Of a stretch of 64,000 nucleotides of DNA, positions 1 through 10,200 are shown piece by piece (position 1 is the first letter of the stretch; every line of letters starts with the position of its first letter). Below the pieces are notes generated by a model that was given only the letters and a program-made list of their open reading frames with translations, searched no databases and was not told where the DNA came from. Both the position numbers and the translations under genes were made by a program. Origin of the DNA: Protofrankia sp963555925 (GTDB taxonomy: Bacteria; Actinomycetota; Actinomycetes; Frankiales; Frankiaceae); NCBI GenBank assembly GCA_963555925.1, contig CAUVXJ010000029.1:1-64000 (forward strand), written 5' to 3'.

Positions 1-446
1 GGGTAGCCGTCCCGAGCGGCCAGTTCCATCGGCGCGGTGACCGGTGGTGCGGGCAGCGGCGCTGGCATCGCCTCCAGCTCAGGCGGCGGCCTCTGCACCT
101 GCACCTGCGCGGACGCAGGTGCAGGCTCCGCGAGCGCGGACACGGTGCCCGGCGCAGAGGTGCCGCCAGCGCCGTTCGACTCGGTGTCGGTGTCGGCGCC
201 ATCCGCAGCCGGGGCACCCGTGACCACCATGACCGTCGGACACGGCCAGAGGCGGTCGCAGCTCGTACACAGGTCGAATTCGTTCGGCTGGTGAAGATCG
301 AGGAGGGTCAGCAGAGCGCCGATGTGCTCGATCATCCGCGGACCGGCGAGGACGGGTCCGTTTGAGATCATACGGAGTTCCGAGCGCAGCTGGTTGCCGT
401 AGCGCTCGACCTCGTCCGTCCGCTGATCCTCCATCGCAGGCAGCAT
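1..446 (-). CDS. Hypothetical protein, C-terminus cut by window edge
   Basis: A reading frame is open from an ATG at 446 to position 1 with no stop, so the gene runs off the left edge and at least 148 codons are present. The protein starts MLPAMEDQRTDEVERYGN, has a helical N-terminal third, then a short Cys-rich stretch (DLCTSCDRLWPCPTV) that could bind a metal, then a long Ala/Pro/Gln-rich tail that looks disordered. An in-frame ATG at 434 is an alternative start; neither has a strong ribosome site. A promoter-like sequence lies about 80-100 bp upstream. I do not recognise a family. The CxxC...C pattern is like short actinobacterial proteins of unknown role. Confidence 0.55.
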   Translation of the reverse strand, partial: MLPAMEDQRTDEVERYGNQLRSELRMISNGPVLAGPRMIEHIGALLTLLDLHQPNEFDLCTSCDRLWPCPTVMVVTGAPAADGADTDTESNGAGGTSAPGTVSALAEPAPASAQVQVQRPPPELEAMPAPLPAPPVTAPMELAARDGY

Positions 447-515
447 GCACCATCGCTTCGCGGGATGTGTTACCGGTACCGCCCTTGACCGGTCAGTCTG
501 ACAACTATGCGACTG

Positions 516-544
516 TTTGTAGTCGTTTTTTACACGATAGTAAA
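516..544 (-). promoter_or_regulatory. Possible sigma-70-like promoter for the gene at 1-446
   Basis: On the minus strand TTTACT (544-539) and TACAAA (521-516) are separated by 17 bp in the only AT-rich part of this intergenic stretch, pointing at the start at 446. Both hexamers match the -35 and -10 consensus only partly. Confidence 0.3.
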
Positions 545-620
545 CCGAGCGTTATACCGGATGTACAGCACAATCCGTCCATTGATGCCGTGGCGTGACC
601 CACCGACCCGACGGCGTGGG

Positions 621-663
621 CCGACCCAGTGGGTCGATGCGGTGTATTGATCCACTGGGTTGG
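621..663. terminator. Hairpin downstream of the gene at 690-1370
   Basis: Arms 621-638 and 646-663 are an 18-bp inverted repeat with three transitions and a 7-nt loop. In RNA read from the plus strand every position pairs if G-U wobbles count. In RNA from the minus strand, which is the strand of the neighbouring gene, three A-C mismatches remain. No U tract follows. Confidence 0.45.
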
Positions 664-689
664 TGCAGTCGCAGTGTGTTTGGTCGCTC

Positions 690-1370
690 TCATCCCCGCT
701 CGGGGCGAACCTCGTCCGGGCGGCGAGACTGGCGCATCAGGCCCTCTTGGAGGCGGGCGAACTCCTCGATGTAGGGGCTCTCGACCTGCCCCTGGCTGCC
801 TGCGCCGGGTTCCTTGATGCCACCCTGACGGTCGAAGACCGGTTCGAAACCGGCAAACTGCCCGCCGGCGCCACCGGGGCCGAGTCGCTCGCCGCCCTGC
901 CCGTCGAAGGCCGGATAGTGGGTGCCGCCCGCCGCCGGCGGACCGCCACGCTCGCCCTGCCCCTCATAGCCGCCGGCGAACGATGGCAGGTTGGGTGTGC
1001 CCGGACCCGGGCGTTCGCCGGGGGCTTCGAAGGCCGGGTAGTGCGCACCGTTGGCGGCCACGCCACGCTCGCCGGGCGGGGCATCGTAGCCGAACGACGA
1101 GCCGTTGGACGACGGCACGGCCGAAGGCGGCGCAACGGCCGGCGCTCCTGAGCGTCCGGTTGTCTCGTTGCCGAGTTCCGGGTCACCGGAACCGAAGTTG
1201 TCTGACGGGTAGATCCGTGCGGACAGGCTGACTGATAGCGGGTCGCTACCGTATGTGATCACATCTACCTGATCGTCGGGCCCGATGCCACCGTTGCGGG
1301 CCAGGTCGACGAACCGGAAAAGATCAGCCCAGCGTAGCCCGTCGAGGTCCACACTGATTCGCAAAGCCAT
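690..1370 (-). CDS. Hypothetical Gly/Pro-rich protein
   Basis: Encodes 226 residues. The first 55 residues form a compact, hydrophobic-patterned N-terminus (MALRISVDLDGLRWADLFRF...). The rest is Gly/Pro/Ser-rich and low complexity, with two copies of a GxHYPAF(D/E) segment near residues 107 and 152. It ends with a short charged helix (YIEEFARLQEGLM). No signal peptide or membrane segment is seen. Function is unknown; the N-terminal module plus flexible tail suggests a protein-interaction role, which is inference only. A 19-bp direct repeat sits just upstream of the start. Confidence 0.6.
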   Translation of the reverse strand: MALRISVDLDGLRWADLFRFVDLARNGGIGPDDQVDVITYGSDPLSVSLSARIYPSDNFGSGDPELGNETTGRSGAPAVAPPSAVPSSNGSSFGYDAPPGERGVAANGAHYPAFEAPGERPGPGTPNLPSFAGGYEGQGERGGPPAAGGTHYPAFDGQGGERLGPGGAGGQFAGFEPVFDRQGGIKEPGAGSQGQVESPYIEEFARLQEGLMRQSRRPDEVRPERG

Positions 1371-1411
1371 CGTTGCACCTCATCTCACGGTTGCCTGCGT
1401 GCCGATCCTCT

Positions 1412-1464
1412 GTTGCCTGTCGGTGCCGGTTGTCTGTCGGGGCTGGTTGCCTGTCGGTGCCGGT
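1412..1464. repeat. 19-bp direct repeat upstream of the 690-1370 gene
   Basis: GTTGCCTGTCGGTGCCGGT occurs at 1412-1430 and again at 1446-1464, with a related partial copy between them. It lies 42-94 bp upstream of the minus-strand start at 1370 and could be an operator or a relic of slippage. The rest of 1371-1742 shows no gene I can support. Confidence 0.5.
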
Positions 1465-1742
1465 AGACGCGTACGCGCCCCGACACCGACTCGCCGGCCT
1501 GACCATAGCGGCCAGGTCGGCGATGGGCGGCAGCTTATACCCCGTTGGGCCTGCATTCCCCATCCGGGGAGCTTCGCGTGCTTCTATCTGGAATCGGTGC
1601 TCCCGCCGCCTGCAATCGGGTGTCGGATGACCGGGGTGGAGGCCTTTGGTGGACCACTGTTGTAGGGCATGTTCTCGCGGCAGGTAGTGTCCGGCACGTG
1701 AGTGTTGCTTCCGGCGGTGTCAACGGTGTGACCGGCGGCGGG

Positions 1743-2081
1743 ATGGCCGGCGTCGACATGCGGGCCGGATCGTTGCCGATCAGACTTCTTCATGATCGCG
1801 TTCTGGTTGCTCCGCGTGAGGACTCGGCTGACCGTCGGTCAAAGGCTGGAATCGTCATTCCAGCCACCGCGCAGATGGGCAAGCGGCTGTCCTGGGCGGA
1901 CGTCGTCGGGGTGGGCATGGCGGTGCGCACCATCCAGATGGGTGATCGTGTGCTCTACGACCCCGAGGAACGCGCCGAGGTCGAGCTGCACGGTACAACC
2001 TACATCCTGCTGCGGGAGCGGGATGTGCACGCGGTGGCCGCCGAGCGTCTGGATGACGGGCTGACCGGCCTCTATCTGTAG
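1743..2081 (+). CDS. GroES-fold co-chaperonin-like protein
   Basis: A 112-residue protein of the GroES (Cpn10) family, slightly longer than the usual 95-100. It has the family opening (IRLLHDRVLVAPRED), the SKAGIVIPATA strand and the later VGVGMAVRTIQMGDRVLYDP segment that corresponds to the KVGDxVLF region. No groEL lies beside it, so it is probably not the housekeeping co-chaperonin; actinobacteria often carry such stand-alone copies of unclear role. The start at ATG 1743 follows a weak GGCGGG and the frame stays open further upstream, so an earlier GTG (1698) is possible. The next gene downstream encodes a DUF4193 protein. Confidence 0.75.
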   Translation: MAGVDMRAGSLPIRLLHDRVLVAPREDSADRRSKAGIVIPATAQMGKRLSWADVVGVGMAVRTIQMGDRVLYDPEERAEVELHGTTYILLRERDVHAVAAERLDDGLTGLYL

Positions 2082-2400
2082 CCTTTACCCGATATCTGTG
2101 GCCTGTCCGGTATTCCCTCTTCGGGTAACCATGTGGCGGGTCTGACACCGCACCGGACACGTGATGTCTGGCCTGTAGCCGCGCGGGACCGTATTGTTCG
2201 CGTCGGTCGGGAGAGATCCGTTGTCTTCTCCCGACCACACGCGGATGCGGACAAACGTCACCCGCTGCATCTGCGCCAGGGTCGTTGCGTATTGTGACCA
2301 CTCGATCCCGTTCGGGTATGGGCCTGAGTGGGTACCGACATGCGGTCGCGCACGGAACCTCAGTGCGCGACCGATCAGATCTGGAAAGGAAGGAGACTTC
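2082..2400. other. Intergenic region upstream of the DUF4193 gene
   Basis: No coding frame is supported here. The last 15 bases carry a strong ribosome binding site (AAGGAAGGAG) for the ATG at 2401. A small ACCCGA/TCGGGT inverted repeat lies near 2087-2127. I cannot place a promoter with confidence. Confidence 0.4.
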
Positions 2401-2700
2401 ATGGCTCGTGACTTCGACGCCCGGCGGGGCGCTGATGTCGAGGAGGACGAGCTCCAGGAACAGAGCCTGGAGACGCTGAAGGCGCAGCGTGCCGGGGCTG
2501 CCGCCGATCTCGGAGATGACGTTGACGCGCTCGAGGCCGAGCTGGATCTCCCCGACGCCGAGGTCCGTGACGAGGAACTGGCCCTGCGGGTGCTGCCGAG
2601 ACAGGCTGACGAGTTCACCTGCACCAGCTGCTTCCTCGTGCACCATCGCAGCCAGCTCGCCGACGTTCGCCGGACGGTCTGCTCAGACTGCGCCGCCTAG
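2401..2700 (+). CDS. DUF4193 zinc-ribbon protein
   Basis: A 99-residue acidic protein of the actinobacterial DUF4193 family. Residues 1-70 are rich in Glu and Asp (EEDELQEQSLETLKAQRAG). The C-terminus carries two cysteine pairs, CTSC and CSDC, about 24 residues apart, the expected zinc-ribbon arrangement. The start is fixed by a strong Shine-Dalgarno sequence 7-10 bases upstream. Members occur across Actinobacteria, mycobacteria and streptomycetes included; the function is not established. A strong intrinsic hairpin follows at 2756-2785, so the gene is probably monocistronic. Confidence 0.85.
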   Translation: MARDFDARRGADVEEDELQEQSLETLKAQRAGAAADLGDDVDALEAELDLPDAEVRDEELALRVLPRQADEFTCTSCFLVHHRSQLADVRRTVCSDCAA

Positions 2701-2717
2701 GTTGGCCGGGGCCGAAG

Positions 2718-2744
2718 GCCGCGCGAAAATCATCGTCGCGCGGC
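2718..2744. repeat. 9-bp GC-rich inverted repeat
   Basis: GCCGCGCGA (2718-2726) and TCGCGCGGC (2736-2744) form a perfect 9-bp stem with a 9-nt loop. It resembles the dispersed GGGCGCGCGA palindrome found elsewhere in this window but is shorter and diverged. Confidence 0.5.
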
Positions 2745-2755
2745 TGGTCGCCAGG

Positions 2756-2785
2756 TGCTGTCCCGTGACCATCCACGGGACAGCA
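2756..2785 (+). terminator. Strong 12-bp hairpin after the DUF4193 gene
   Basis: TGCTGTCCCGTG (2756-2767) and CACGGGACAGCA (2774-2785) pair perfectly around a 6-nt loop. There is no T-run, which is usual for actinobacterial terminators. It separates the DUF4193 gene from the LAL regulator gene. Confidence 0.75.
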
Positions 2786-2895
2786 CGCCGACGGACGCCT
2801 GGTAGTAGAAGATCGTAATGGTGGACCTGGCCTTGCCCCTAACCTCTCGTCGCGATACCACTACCTAACGCAGCTGAACGGTTAGGGGTGGAGAG

Positions 2896-5800
2896 ATGGT
2901 TGATACGGAGGCTTCCGCCGTCGTCGTTCCCTACCCGGGCGCATCCGGTGCGAGGGCGCTGCCGATTGTCGTCTCTCGAACGTCCCCGCCGTCGCTGCCG
3001 GCTGCTCATATCCCCCGGGTCCGTCTCTGGGAGGCCCTCGATCGGGGCGTGAGCGGCGGTATCACCATGATCAATGGGGCTGCGGGCTCGGGCAAGACCG
3101 TCCTCGCGGCATCGTGGGTCGCCGCGGTCCGATCGCCTGGGCCGGTCGCGTGGTTGTCTGTCGACGGCGCTGCGGGCACTGATCTCTGGGCACATCTGTC
3201 GTGCGCGCTCGAACGTGGGGGCATCCTGCCAACCGGACGGATTCCCGCTGGTCAGCCGCTGGCGATGATCCCGCGGCCGGCGCCGGACCGCGGCTTCGAA
3301 CGGCGTTGGCGGGATCTGGCCAACGCGCTTGTGGAGCTACGGGCGCCCGCTGTGCTCATCGTCGACGACGCCCATCTGATCACCGACCCGGTCGCGATCG
3401 CCGGGCTCGAACTGCTTGCTACCGGTGCGGGCTCCGCGCTGCGCCTGGTGCTGTGCGCGCGATATCCGATCATTGCCCTGCACCGGCTCCGTCTCGAGGG
3501 ACGAGTGGTGGAGATCGGTCCGACCGATCTCGCGTTCACCGCACGGGAGGCGGTGGCCCTGTTCGAGGCACACGGTGTCGATCTTCCGGGCGAGAGTCGG
3601 GACCGGCTGTTGGAACGAACCGAGGGTTGGGCTGCGGGCCTGCGGCTGTCGGCCACCCACGCGTCGTCGGTGGACGGCGGTGGCGGCCGTGATGATCTTA
3701 TCGGGCGTGGCGTTGCAGAGTACCTGCGTACGGAGGTCCTTGGTCGCCAGCCGAGGGAGGTTCGGCGGGTCCTCCTGCGCGCAAGCGTTCTGGACCGCCT
3801 CACCGGGCCCCTGCTCGACACGGTCGCGGCCGAACCCTGCCCGACCGTTCGCGCGTCGACCGGCGCCACTGGGTCGGTAGGTGCCGCCGGGCCGGCCGGG
3901 TCGGTAGGTGCAGCCGACGGTGTCCTGGGCGGCCGGGTCGTGGATGGCCGGGCGCTCTTGGCGGACTTGGCGCGGACCAATGCGTTCGTGATCGGTATCG
4001 ACGGCGCGGACACCTGGTACCGCTTCCACCGCCTGCTTGTCGACATCATGCGAGCTGATCTTGCGGGGGAGGGTCGTGAGGACGAACCCGAGCTACACCT
4101 GCGGGCCGCGCTGTGGTTCGCCGAGCGCCGTGACTTCTCCGCCGCCGTCCGCCACGCAGGTCGTGCCGGGGATTGGCGCTATGCAGCCTGTCTGCTCGTC
4201 GAGGGTGGCCTCGGGGTGATCACAGGCTCAGGTGATGCTGTGCGTGAGGCCCAGGTCGGCGCATTGGTGGACGTGTTTCCGGTGGGACCTGCCGATCAGT
4301 CGACCGAGTGTGCGCTTGTGGTCGNNNNNNNNNNNNNNNNNNNNNNNNNNNNNNNNNNNNNNNNNNNNNNNNNNNNNNNNNNNNNNNNNNNNNNNNNNNN
4401 NNNNNNNNNNNNNNNNNNNNNNNNNNNNNNNNNNNNNNNNNNNNNNNNNNNNNNNNNNNNNNNNNNNNNNNNNNNNNNNNNNNNNNNNNNNNNNNNNNNN
4501 NNNNNNNNNNNNNNNNNNNNNNNNNNNNNNNNNNNNNNNNNNNNNNNNNNNNNNNNNNNNNNNNNNNNNNNNNNNNNNNNNNNNNNNNNNNNNNNNNNNN
4601 NNNNNNNNNNNNNNCCGGGCGGCACTGCGACTCGCTTGCGAAGTGGGCGCCCGTGATGTGGAGCTGTCGTGTCTGGGCGGACTCGCCCTGGCCCACGCCT
4701 GGCGCGGGCGGCTGCGCCAGGCCGAAGCCTGGGCCGGCAAGGCCGTGGAGGCGGACCGGAGCCGCTCGGCCGCCACTGCTCGTGACGATGTCCAGCCGGC
4801 GGCGGTCACCGGGCTTGCCGACATGCATCTTGCGATGGCGGTCGTCTCGTTCGAGACCGATGACTTTGTCACGGCCCGCGGACACGCACGCGAAGCCGAG
4901 CGCTACTGCCGGCAATGGCCACAGCCGGTGACCGCTGAGCTCCTCATTCTGTTCAATGCGGCCGTCCTGGGCCGGGCTGGAGATGTCCGGACGGCCCGGC
5001 GGTTGCTCGGCGCGCACCGTCCGGTCGGGCTGCCTGACATCTGTGTGCGGACCCGGCTGGCCACCGAGGTCGAGTTGCTGATCGCGGCGGGCAACCCGGA
5101 CGCGGCGTTGGCCGCGTTGCGGCGCGGGATCACCGGACACCGCCCCGACCCGGCTGAACTGCTCGCTCTGGCCCGCGTTCAGCTGGCCCGGGCCGACACG
5201 CCTGCGGCGGTGGCGATCCTGGCTCCCCTGCTGCGGGCCGACACCGGATCCGGCTTCGGCACCATAACGGCTGCCTGCGTGCTGGACGCGGTGGCGGCCG
5301 GCCGTGGCGGCGATGTGGCACGCGCGACCGCGTCGCTGGCCCGCGCGCTGGCGTTGGCGGAAGAGGAAGGCGTCATGCGTCCCTTCGTGGACGCGGGCGA
5401 GGAGGTGCGGGCGATACTGCGGGCGCATCCAGGACTCCGGGCCGCTCATCGGGTACTCGTCGACCGGCTGCTGACCCGCGGCGAGGCTGCGCATCCCGAG
5501 CCCGGGGTGGTGCCAACCAGAACCGGGGCAGTGCCAACCGGGTCCGAGGTGGTGCCCGTGACCATGTTGCGAAGATCACAATCGTCCATGGCTCGACCGT
5601 GGCCCGAGCCGCAGCCTGCGGTGCCTACCATGGCGGACGCGCTGGCGCAACGGCGTGCGGCCGGTTCGCCCGAGGTCGAGCCGGCCGCAACCCCGTCGGC
5701 GGCCCGGCATTCCCTGTCTGCGATGCAGCATTCCCGGTCGGGGACGGCGGCACCACTGGAGTCGATGGCGGTGCCGGTCGAGCCGCTGAGCGGCCGTGAG

Positions 5801-5971
5801 CAGGCAGTCCTGAGTTATCTGCCGACGATGCTCACCACGGCGGAGATCGCCAAGGAGATGTTCGTCTCGGTGAACACCGTCAAGACACACTTGAAGAGCA
5901 TCTACCGGAAGCTGGACGTGGCGCGCAGGCGCGATGCCGTGCAGCGCGCCCGGGCGCTCCACCTCCTGTGA
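2896..5971 (+). CDS. LAL-type (MalT-like) LuxR transcriptional regulator
   Basis: A large ATP-binding LuxR regulator of roughly 1,020 residues, interrupted by the gap at 4325-4614. The N-terminal third has Walker A (NGAAGSGKT, about residue 58) and Walker B (VLIVDDAH, about residue 153). The middle is helical and TPR-like. The last 62 residues are a LuxR helix-turn-helix (LTTAEIAKEMFVSVNTVKTH). The start is ATG 2896 behind GGGGTGGAGAG. The frame differs on the two sides of the gap, so the N count is not the true length; both halves otherwise read cleanly, so this is one intact gene. LAL proteins bind a small inducer and activate transcription. The Pfa-like operon 1.3 kb downstream is a plausible target, by position only. 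Confidence 0.9.
4325..4614. other. Assembly gap (290 N) inside the LAL regulator
   Basis: Run of N. The coding frame before and after is not the same, so the real length differs from 290 by a number not divisible by three. Confidence 0.95.
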
Positions 5972-6267
5972 CAGCCGCCCTGATGTGATCGCCCTTACGT
6001 GATCGTCCAGGTGGAATCGTCATGATGGGATCATCTTGATGTGACGCTCGCCGGCCGTGTACGGGTGCCCGATGTCGTGAGTTCCCCGAAATTTCCGTCG
6101 CTGCTTCCTCACCCGGCATGGAGGATGCGCTCAAGGCGGTCGTGGCCCGAGTGTAGTCCTCGCGGCGCTGGGCGACGGCATCCGATCGTGGATGGGTGTG
6201 TCGTTCGCGACGGGTGGAGGACCGGCGGTTTCGCCCGGTTCTGGGGACGCGGCGCGGAGGTGGCTCG
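5972..6267. other. Intergenic region after the LAL regulator
   Basis: No gene is supported. Near its start are repeated GTGATCG words (about 5987-6005) and the small palindrome ATGAT-GGG-ATCAT around 6022-6034. A ribosome site (GGAGGTGG) at the right end belongs to the gene at 6268. Confidence 0.4.
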
Positions 6268-6684
6268 ATGGACCAGGTGCTCGACCGGATGGAGCTGGCG
6301 CTTTCCGGCGTCGAAGTCGAGCTGGTGAGCTCGCCGGTCGGACTCGTGCACTGGCGGCTCAGGTCCGCGGGTGCGTTCGCCGACGTTCTCGATCATCCGC
6401 TGGAACGGACGCCGATTCTCGGGTGGCGTCAGGGCACCACCTCGGTCGAGGGGCGCCGACTGCCGGTGCCGTTCACGGTCGTGTGGGGATCGCTGTTGGG
6501 CGGGCGTGGACCCCTGCGGATCGTGCTCGTTCGCCGTCGTCGCTTCCGGGCTCCCGTGCGGCGTAATCTCGACCCCATGACGCTCGGTGGCGCTTTTTGG
6601 ATCGCTGAGACCGAGGGTTCGTTCGAGCAACTGGTCGTGTCGGACGGGACGATCGTCGAGAGCCGCGACCTAGAACATGCCTGA
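6268..6684 (+). CDS. Hypothetical protein, 138 aa
   Basis: Start ATG 6268 is preceded by GGAGGTGGCTCG, a good Shine-Dalgarno with normal spacing. The protein (MDQVLDRMELALSGVEVELV...) alternates beta-strand-like hydrophobic stretches with a very basic segment (LVRRRRFRAPVRRN) near residue 90 and ends in an acidic tail. No transmembrane segment, cysteine pair or catalytic motif is visible and I recognise no family. It lies between the LAL regulator and the Pfa-like operon, both on the same strand. Confidence 0.6.
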   Translation: MDQVLDRMELALSGVEVELVSSPVGLVHWRLRSAGAFADVLDHPLERTPILGWRQGTTSVEGRRLPVPFTVVWGSLLGGRGPLRIVLVRRRRFRAPVRRNLDPMTLGGAFWIAETEGSFEQLVVSDGTIVESRDLEHA

Positions 6685-7279
6685 TTTTACCGGATGAATT
6701 TTTCGGGGATGTATCCGTCGGGAAAAATCCGACCAATGAGATGTTTCTTGGAACCGATTAATCTGTTGCACCCAGCCGGTCGGACCTGCCGTATGCCGGT
6801 CAGCCGGGAAACGGCAGTCGGATTTTCCGGCCGCGGGATGCTCGTGTGGGCCCGGCGGTGGCTCGCGACAGGCATCGGAGCAGGTGGGCGGACAAAGTTT
6901 GTTGTGCATCCGATGGTTTTCTGTTGTTTTTCATGGTGTGTTATAACCGATAAAGTAACATCAATCCCATGTCGGCAGCTTTATAGCGAGCAGGTACATG
7001 GTCATCAGGTTTGTTCCGGTACGGCCAGCGCGGCCGTGGCAGTGCCCACCGCGGGTCTGTTCACGCGGCGAGTTCCGGTGGCGAGTTCCGGTGGCGCCGC
7101 CCGTATCCGTTTGTAGGATTGCCGCCTGCGTCCGGTCCGCCGGGCGCTCTAAAACCACTCGACCCGACCTATGCGGGCGGCATGGCGAGACCGCGCTGTG
7201 ACCCTCCGCCCTCAACTGTCAGTGTTCCGCCCACGGTGCTTCGCCGACGGGTTGGTGGAGGGTCAGGAGGGATTGTCCA
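6685..7279 (+). promoter_or_regulatory. Long, partly AT-rich leader/promoter region of the Pfa-like operon
   Basis: This 595-bp stretch precedes the first PKS gene. It holds two AT-rich patches (6682-6770 and 6893-6975) that contrast with the surrounding sequence, including a -10-like TATAAC near 6945. Four versions of a CGGATTTT-CCGG word occur at 6682-6693, 6696-6707, 6719-6732 (inverted) and 6819-6830. An 11-bp tandem duplication (GCGAGTTCCGG) lies near 7070-7092. The right end carries AGGAGGG nine bases before the ATG at 7280. The frames that happen to be open here look non-coding. Confidence 0.45.
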
Positions 7280-10200
7280 ATGCACATCATCACGTCTCCA
7301 AACCCGCAGGCCCGGGAACGGGACCTTGTCATTGGCGTCACTCCGTTCACCGAGCCGGACGCAAGGTTGACCGCCGCCGTGACCCGGGCCGGTGCCCTCG
7401 GAGTACTCGACCTGGGGCGCGACGTGGCGGCCGCGCGCACCGCGCTCGCCGACACGGCGCGCTGGGCCCGTGGCCCGTTCGGGGTGCGGGTCCCCGCCGG
7501 CTGCGCGACCGCGCCGGGCGATCTGCCGTCCGCGGTGGGCACCGTCGTTCTGTCGTCCGACCTTCTTTCAGCCGACCGTGCCCCGGTCGGCGGCTCGACC
7601 GGGGCACGGTGGGATGTCGTGACCGCCTCCGCCGGCGGTCGCCGTCGCGTCCTGGTCGAGGTCATATCGGTTGCGCAGGCGCGGGCGGCGGTCGAGGCCG
7701 GCGCGGACGGCTTGATCGCCCGGGGTTGCGAGTCCGGTGGCCGGATCGGTGACCTGACCACGTTCACACTGCTCCAGCATCTACTGCACGCCGAGCTGGA
7801 CCGGCCGGTGTGGGCCGCCGGCGGGATCGGCCCGCACACTGCCGCCGCCGCGGTGGCCGGCGGAGCGCACGGGGTCGTGCTCGACGTCCAGCTCGCCTTG
7901 GTCCGGGAGATGGAACCGCGGACCGATGTGGCTGCCGCCATCCGGGCGATGGACGGTAGCGAGACCACGGTCATCGCCGGGCATCGTGTGTACGTCCGTC
8001 CCGACCTGCCGGTCGCCCACCTCGATGGTCACGACCTCGACGCAGCCGCTGTCGCCAGCCGGCTGGGTGCCCGTGACCTGCGTGCGCAGTTCCTGCCGGT
8101 CGGCCAGGACGGAGCCTTCGCGGCTCGGCTCGCTGATCGTCACATCACCGCCGGCGGGGTCGTCACAGCGGTTCGGGAGGCGATCAGGGAACATCTCGGG
8201 GCCGCCGCACGGCTCGCCCCGCTGGCCCCTGGCGCGCCCTTCGCCGTCGACCGGGGGTTGCGGATCCCGGTCGCGCAGGGGCCGATGACGAGGGTCAGTG
8301 ACCGGGCGCAGTTCGCCAGGGCGGTGGCCGACGGTGGTGGCCTGCCGTTTCTCGCCCTTGCTCTGCTCAGCGGGCCCGAGGCCCGGACGCTGTTGGAGGA
8401 GACCGCAGCCCTGCTCGCCGGCGCACCGTGGGGCGTCGGAATCCTCGGTTTCGCCCCGCCGGAGATCCGTTCCGCCCAGCTGGCGGCGGTCAGCGCCGTC
8501 CGCCCGCCGTGCGTGTTGATCGCGGGTGGTCGTCCGTCCCAGTCGGCCCCGCTGGAGGCAGCCGGCATCGACACTTTCCTGCATGTGCCCTCACCCGGTC
8601 TGCTTGGTCGATTTCTCACTGACGGTGCCCGCAAGTTCGTCTTCGAGGGACGCGAGTGCGGTGGCCACGTAGGCCCACGCGCGAGCTTCCCGCTGTGGGA
8701 GAGCCAGATCGCGGGGTTGTTGGCCCACGGCGAACGGGTGGCCAACGAGGGCGGGCAACAGGCCGGCAGCGAGTTCTTCGAGGGTGTGCATGTGCTGTTC
8801 GCCGGCGGCGTGCATGATGAGCGGTCCGCGGCCATGGTTGCGGCAGCCGCGGCGCCACTGGCCGAACGCGGCGCCCGCATCGGGGTGCTGATGGGTACCG
8901 CCTACCTGTTCACCGCCGAGGCGGTTGAAACCGGTGCGATCCTGCCCGGGTTCCAGCAGGCCGCGGTGGACTGCGACGGCACCGTGTTGCTGGAGACATC
9001 GCCAGGACACGCCACCCGGTGTGTGCAGTCGGACTTCGTTCGCGCCTTTGACGAACGAAAGGCCGAACTGCTCCAGCGGGGGTTGACCCGTGCGCAGGTG
9101 TGGGAGGAGCTGGAACGTCTCAACCTCGGCCGGCTGCGGATCGCGAGCAAGGGGTTGCGTCGCGAGCGTGACCGGTTGGTCGCCGTCGACCCCGAGGCTC
9201 AGCGCCGTGAGGGCATGTTCATGATCGGCCAGGTAGCGGCGCTGCGGTCGGAACGGACCACGGTCGACGCCCTGCACACCCAGGTCACCGAGGGTGCGAC
9301 CCAGGCCGTGGCCGCCAGGGTCGCCGCGCTCGGTATCGACACGAGTGCCGTCGGCGGCGGGTCGTCCGGCGTGGCCGGTGGGCGGCATGAGGTGCGCGAG
9401 GTCGCCCGTCCGCTGGATGTCGCCGTCGTCGGGATGGCCTGTGTGTTCCCGGGTGCCGCCGACGNNNNNNNNNNNNNNNNNNNNNNNNNNNNNNNNNNNN
9501 NNNNNNNNNNNNNNNNNNNNNNNNNNNNNNNNNNNNNNNNNNNNNNNNNNNNNNNNNNNNNNNNNNNNNNNNNNNNNNNNNNNNNNNNNNNNNNNNNNNN
9601 NNNNNNNNNNNNNNNNNNNNNNNNNNNNNNNNNNNNNNNNNNNNNNNNNNNNNNNNNNNNNNNNNNNNNNNNNNNNNNNNNNNNNNNNNNNNNNNNNNNN
9701 NNNNNNNNNNNNNNNNNNNNNNNNNNNNNNNNNNNNNNNNNNNNNNNNNNNNNNNNNNNNNNNNNNNNNNNNNNNNNNNNNNNNNNCGTCGGCGGCCTGG
9801 ACGCGGTCACCGAGGTGCCCGGGAGCCGCTGGGACCCGAATCTCTACTACGACCCGGATGCGGGCCCGCGCGACGCGGGGCTGCGGGTGCCGTCCAAGTG
9901 GGGTGGCTTCCTGGCCCCGCTGCCGTTCGACGCGCTCAGTTTCGGGATCCCACCGAAGGCGTTGAGCAGTATCGACCCCGGGCAGCTGCTGGCCCTGGCC
10001 GTGACCGCCCGGGCCCTGCGCGACGCCGGATATGACGACCGGCCGTTCGACCGGTCGCGGACGTCAGTGGTGTTCGGCGCCGAGTCCGGCGCCGACCTCG
10101 CCTCCGCGTACGGCTTCCGGTCCACCTATCCGAGCGTCGTCGGCCCGGTTCCGCCCGCCCTCGACGAACGCCTGCCCGACCTGGACGAGAACTCCTTCCC

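Noticed and set aside
4232..5971. LAL regulator as a frameshifted pseudogene
   Set aside because: The frame change coincides with a run of N; both flanking parts are clean and carry intact Walker and LuxR motifs.
6694..7116. 140-codon open frame in the PKS leader
   Set aside because: No ribosome site, odd composition and no recognisable motif. It covers the AT-rich promoter-like patches.
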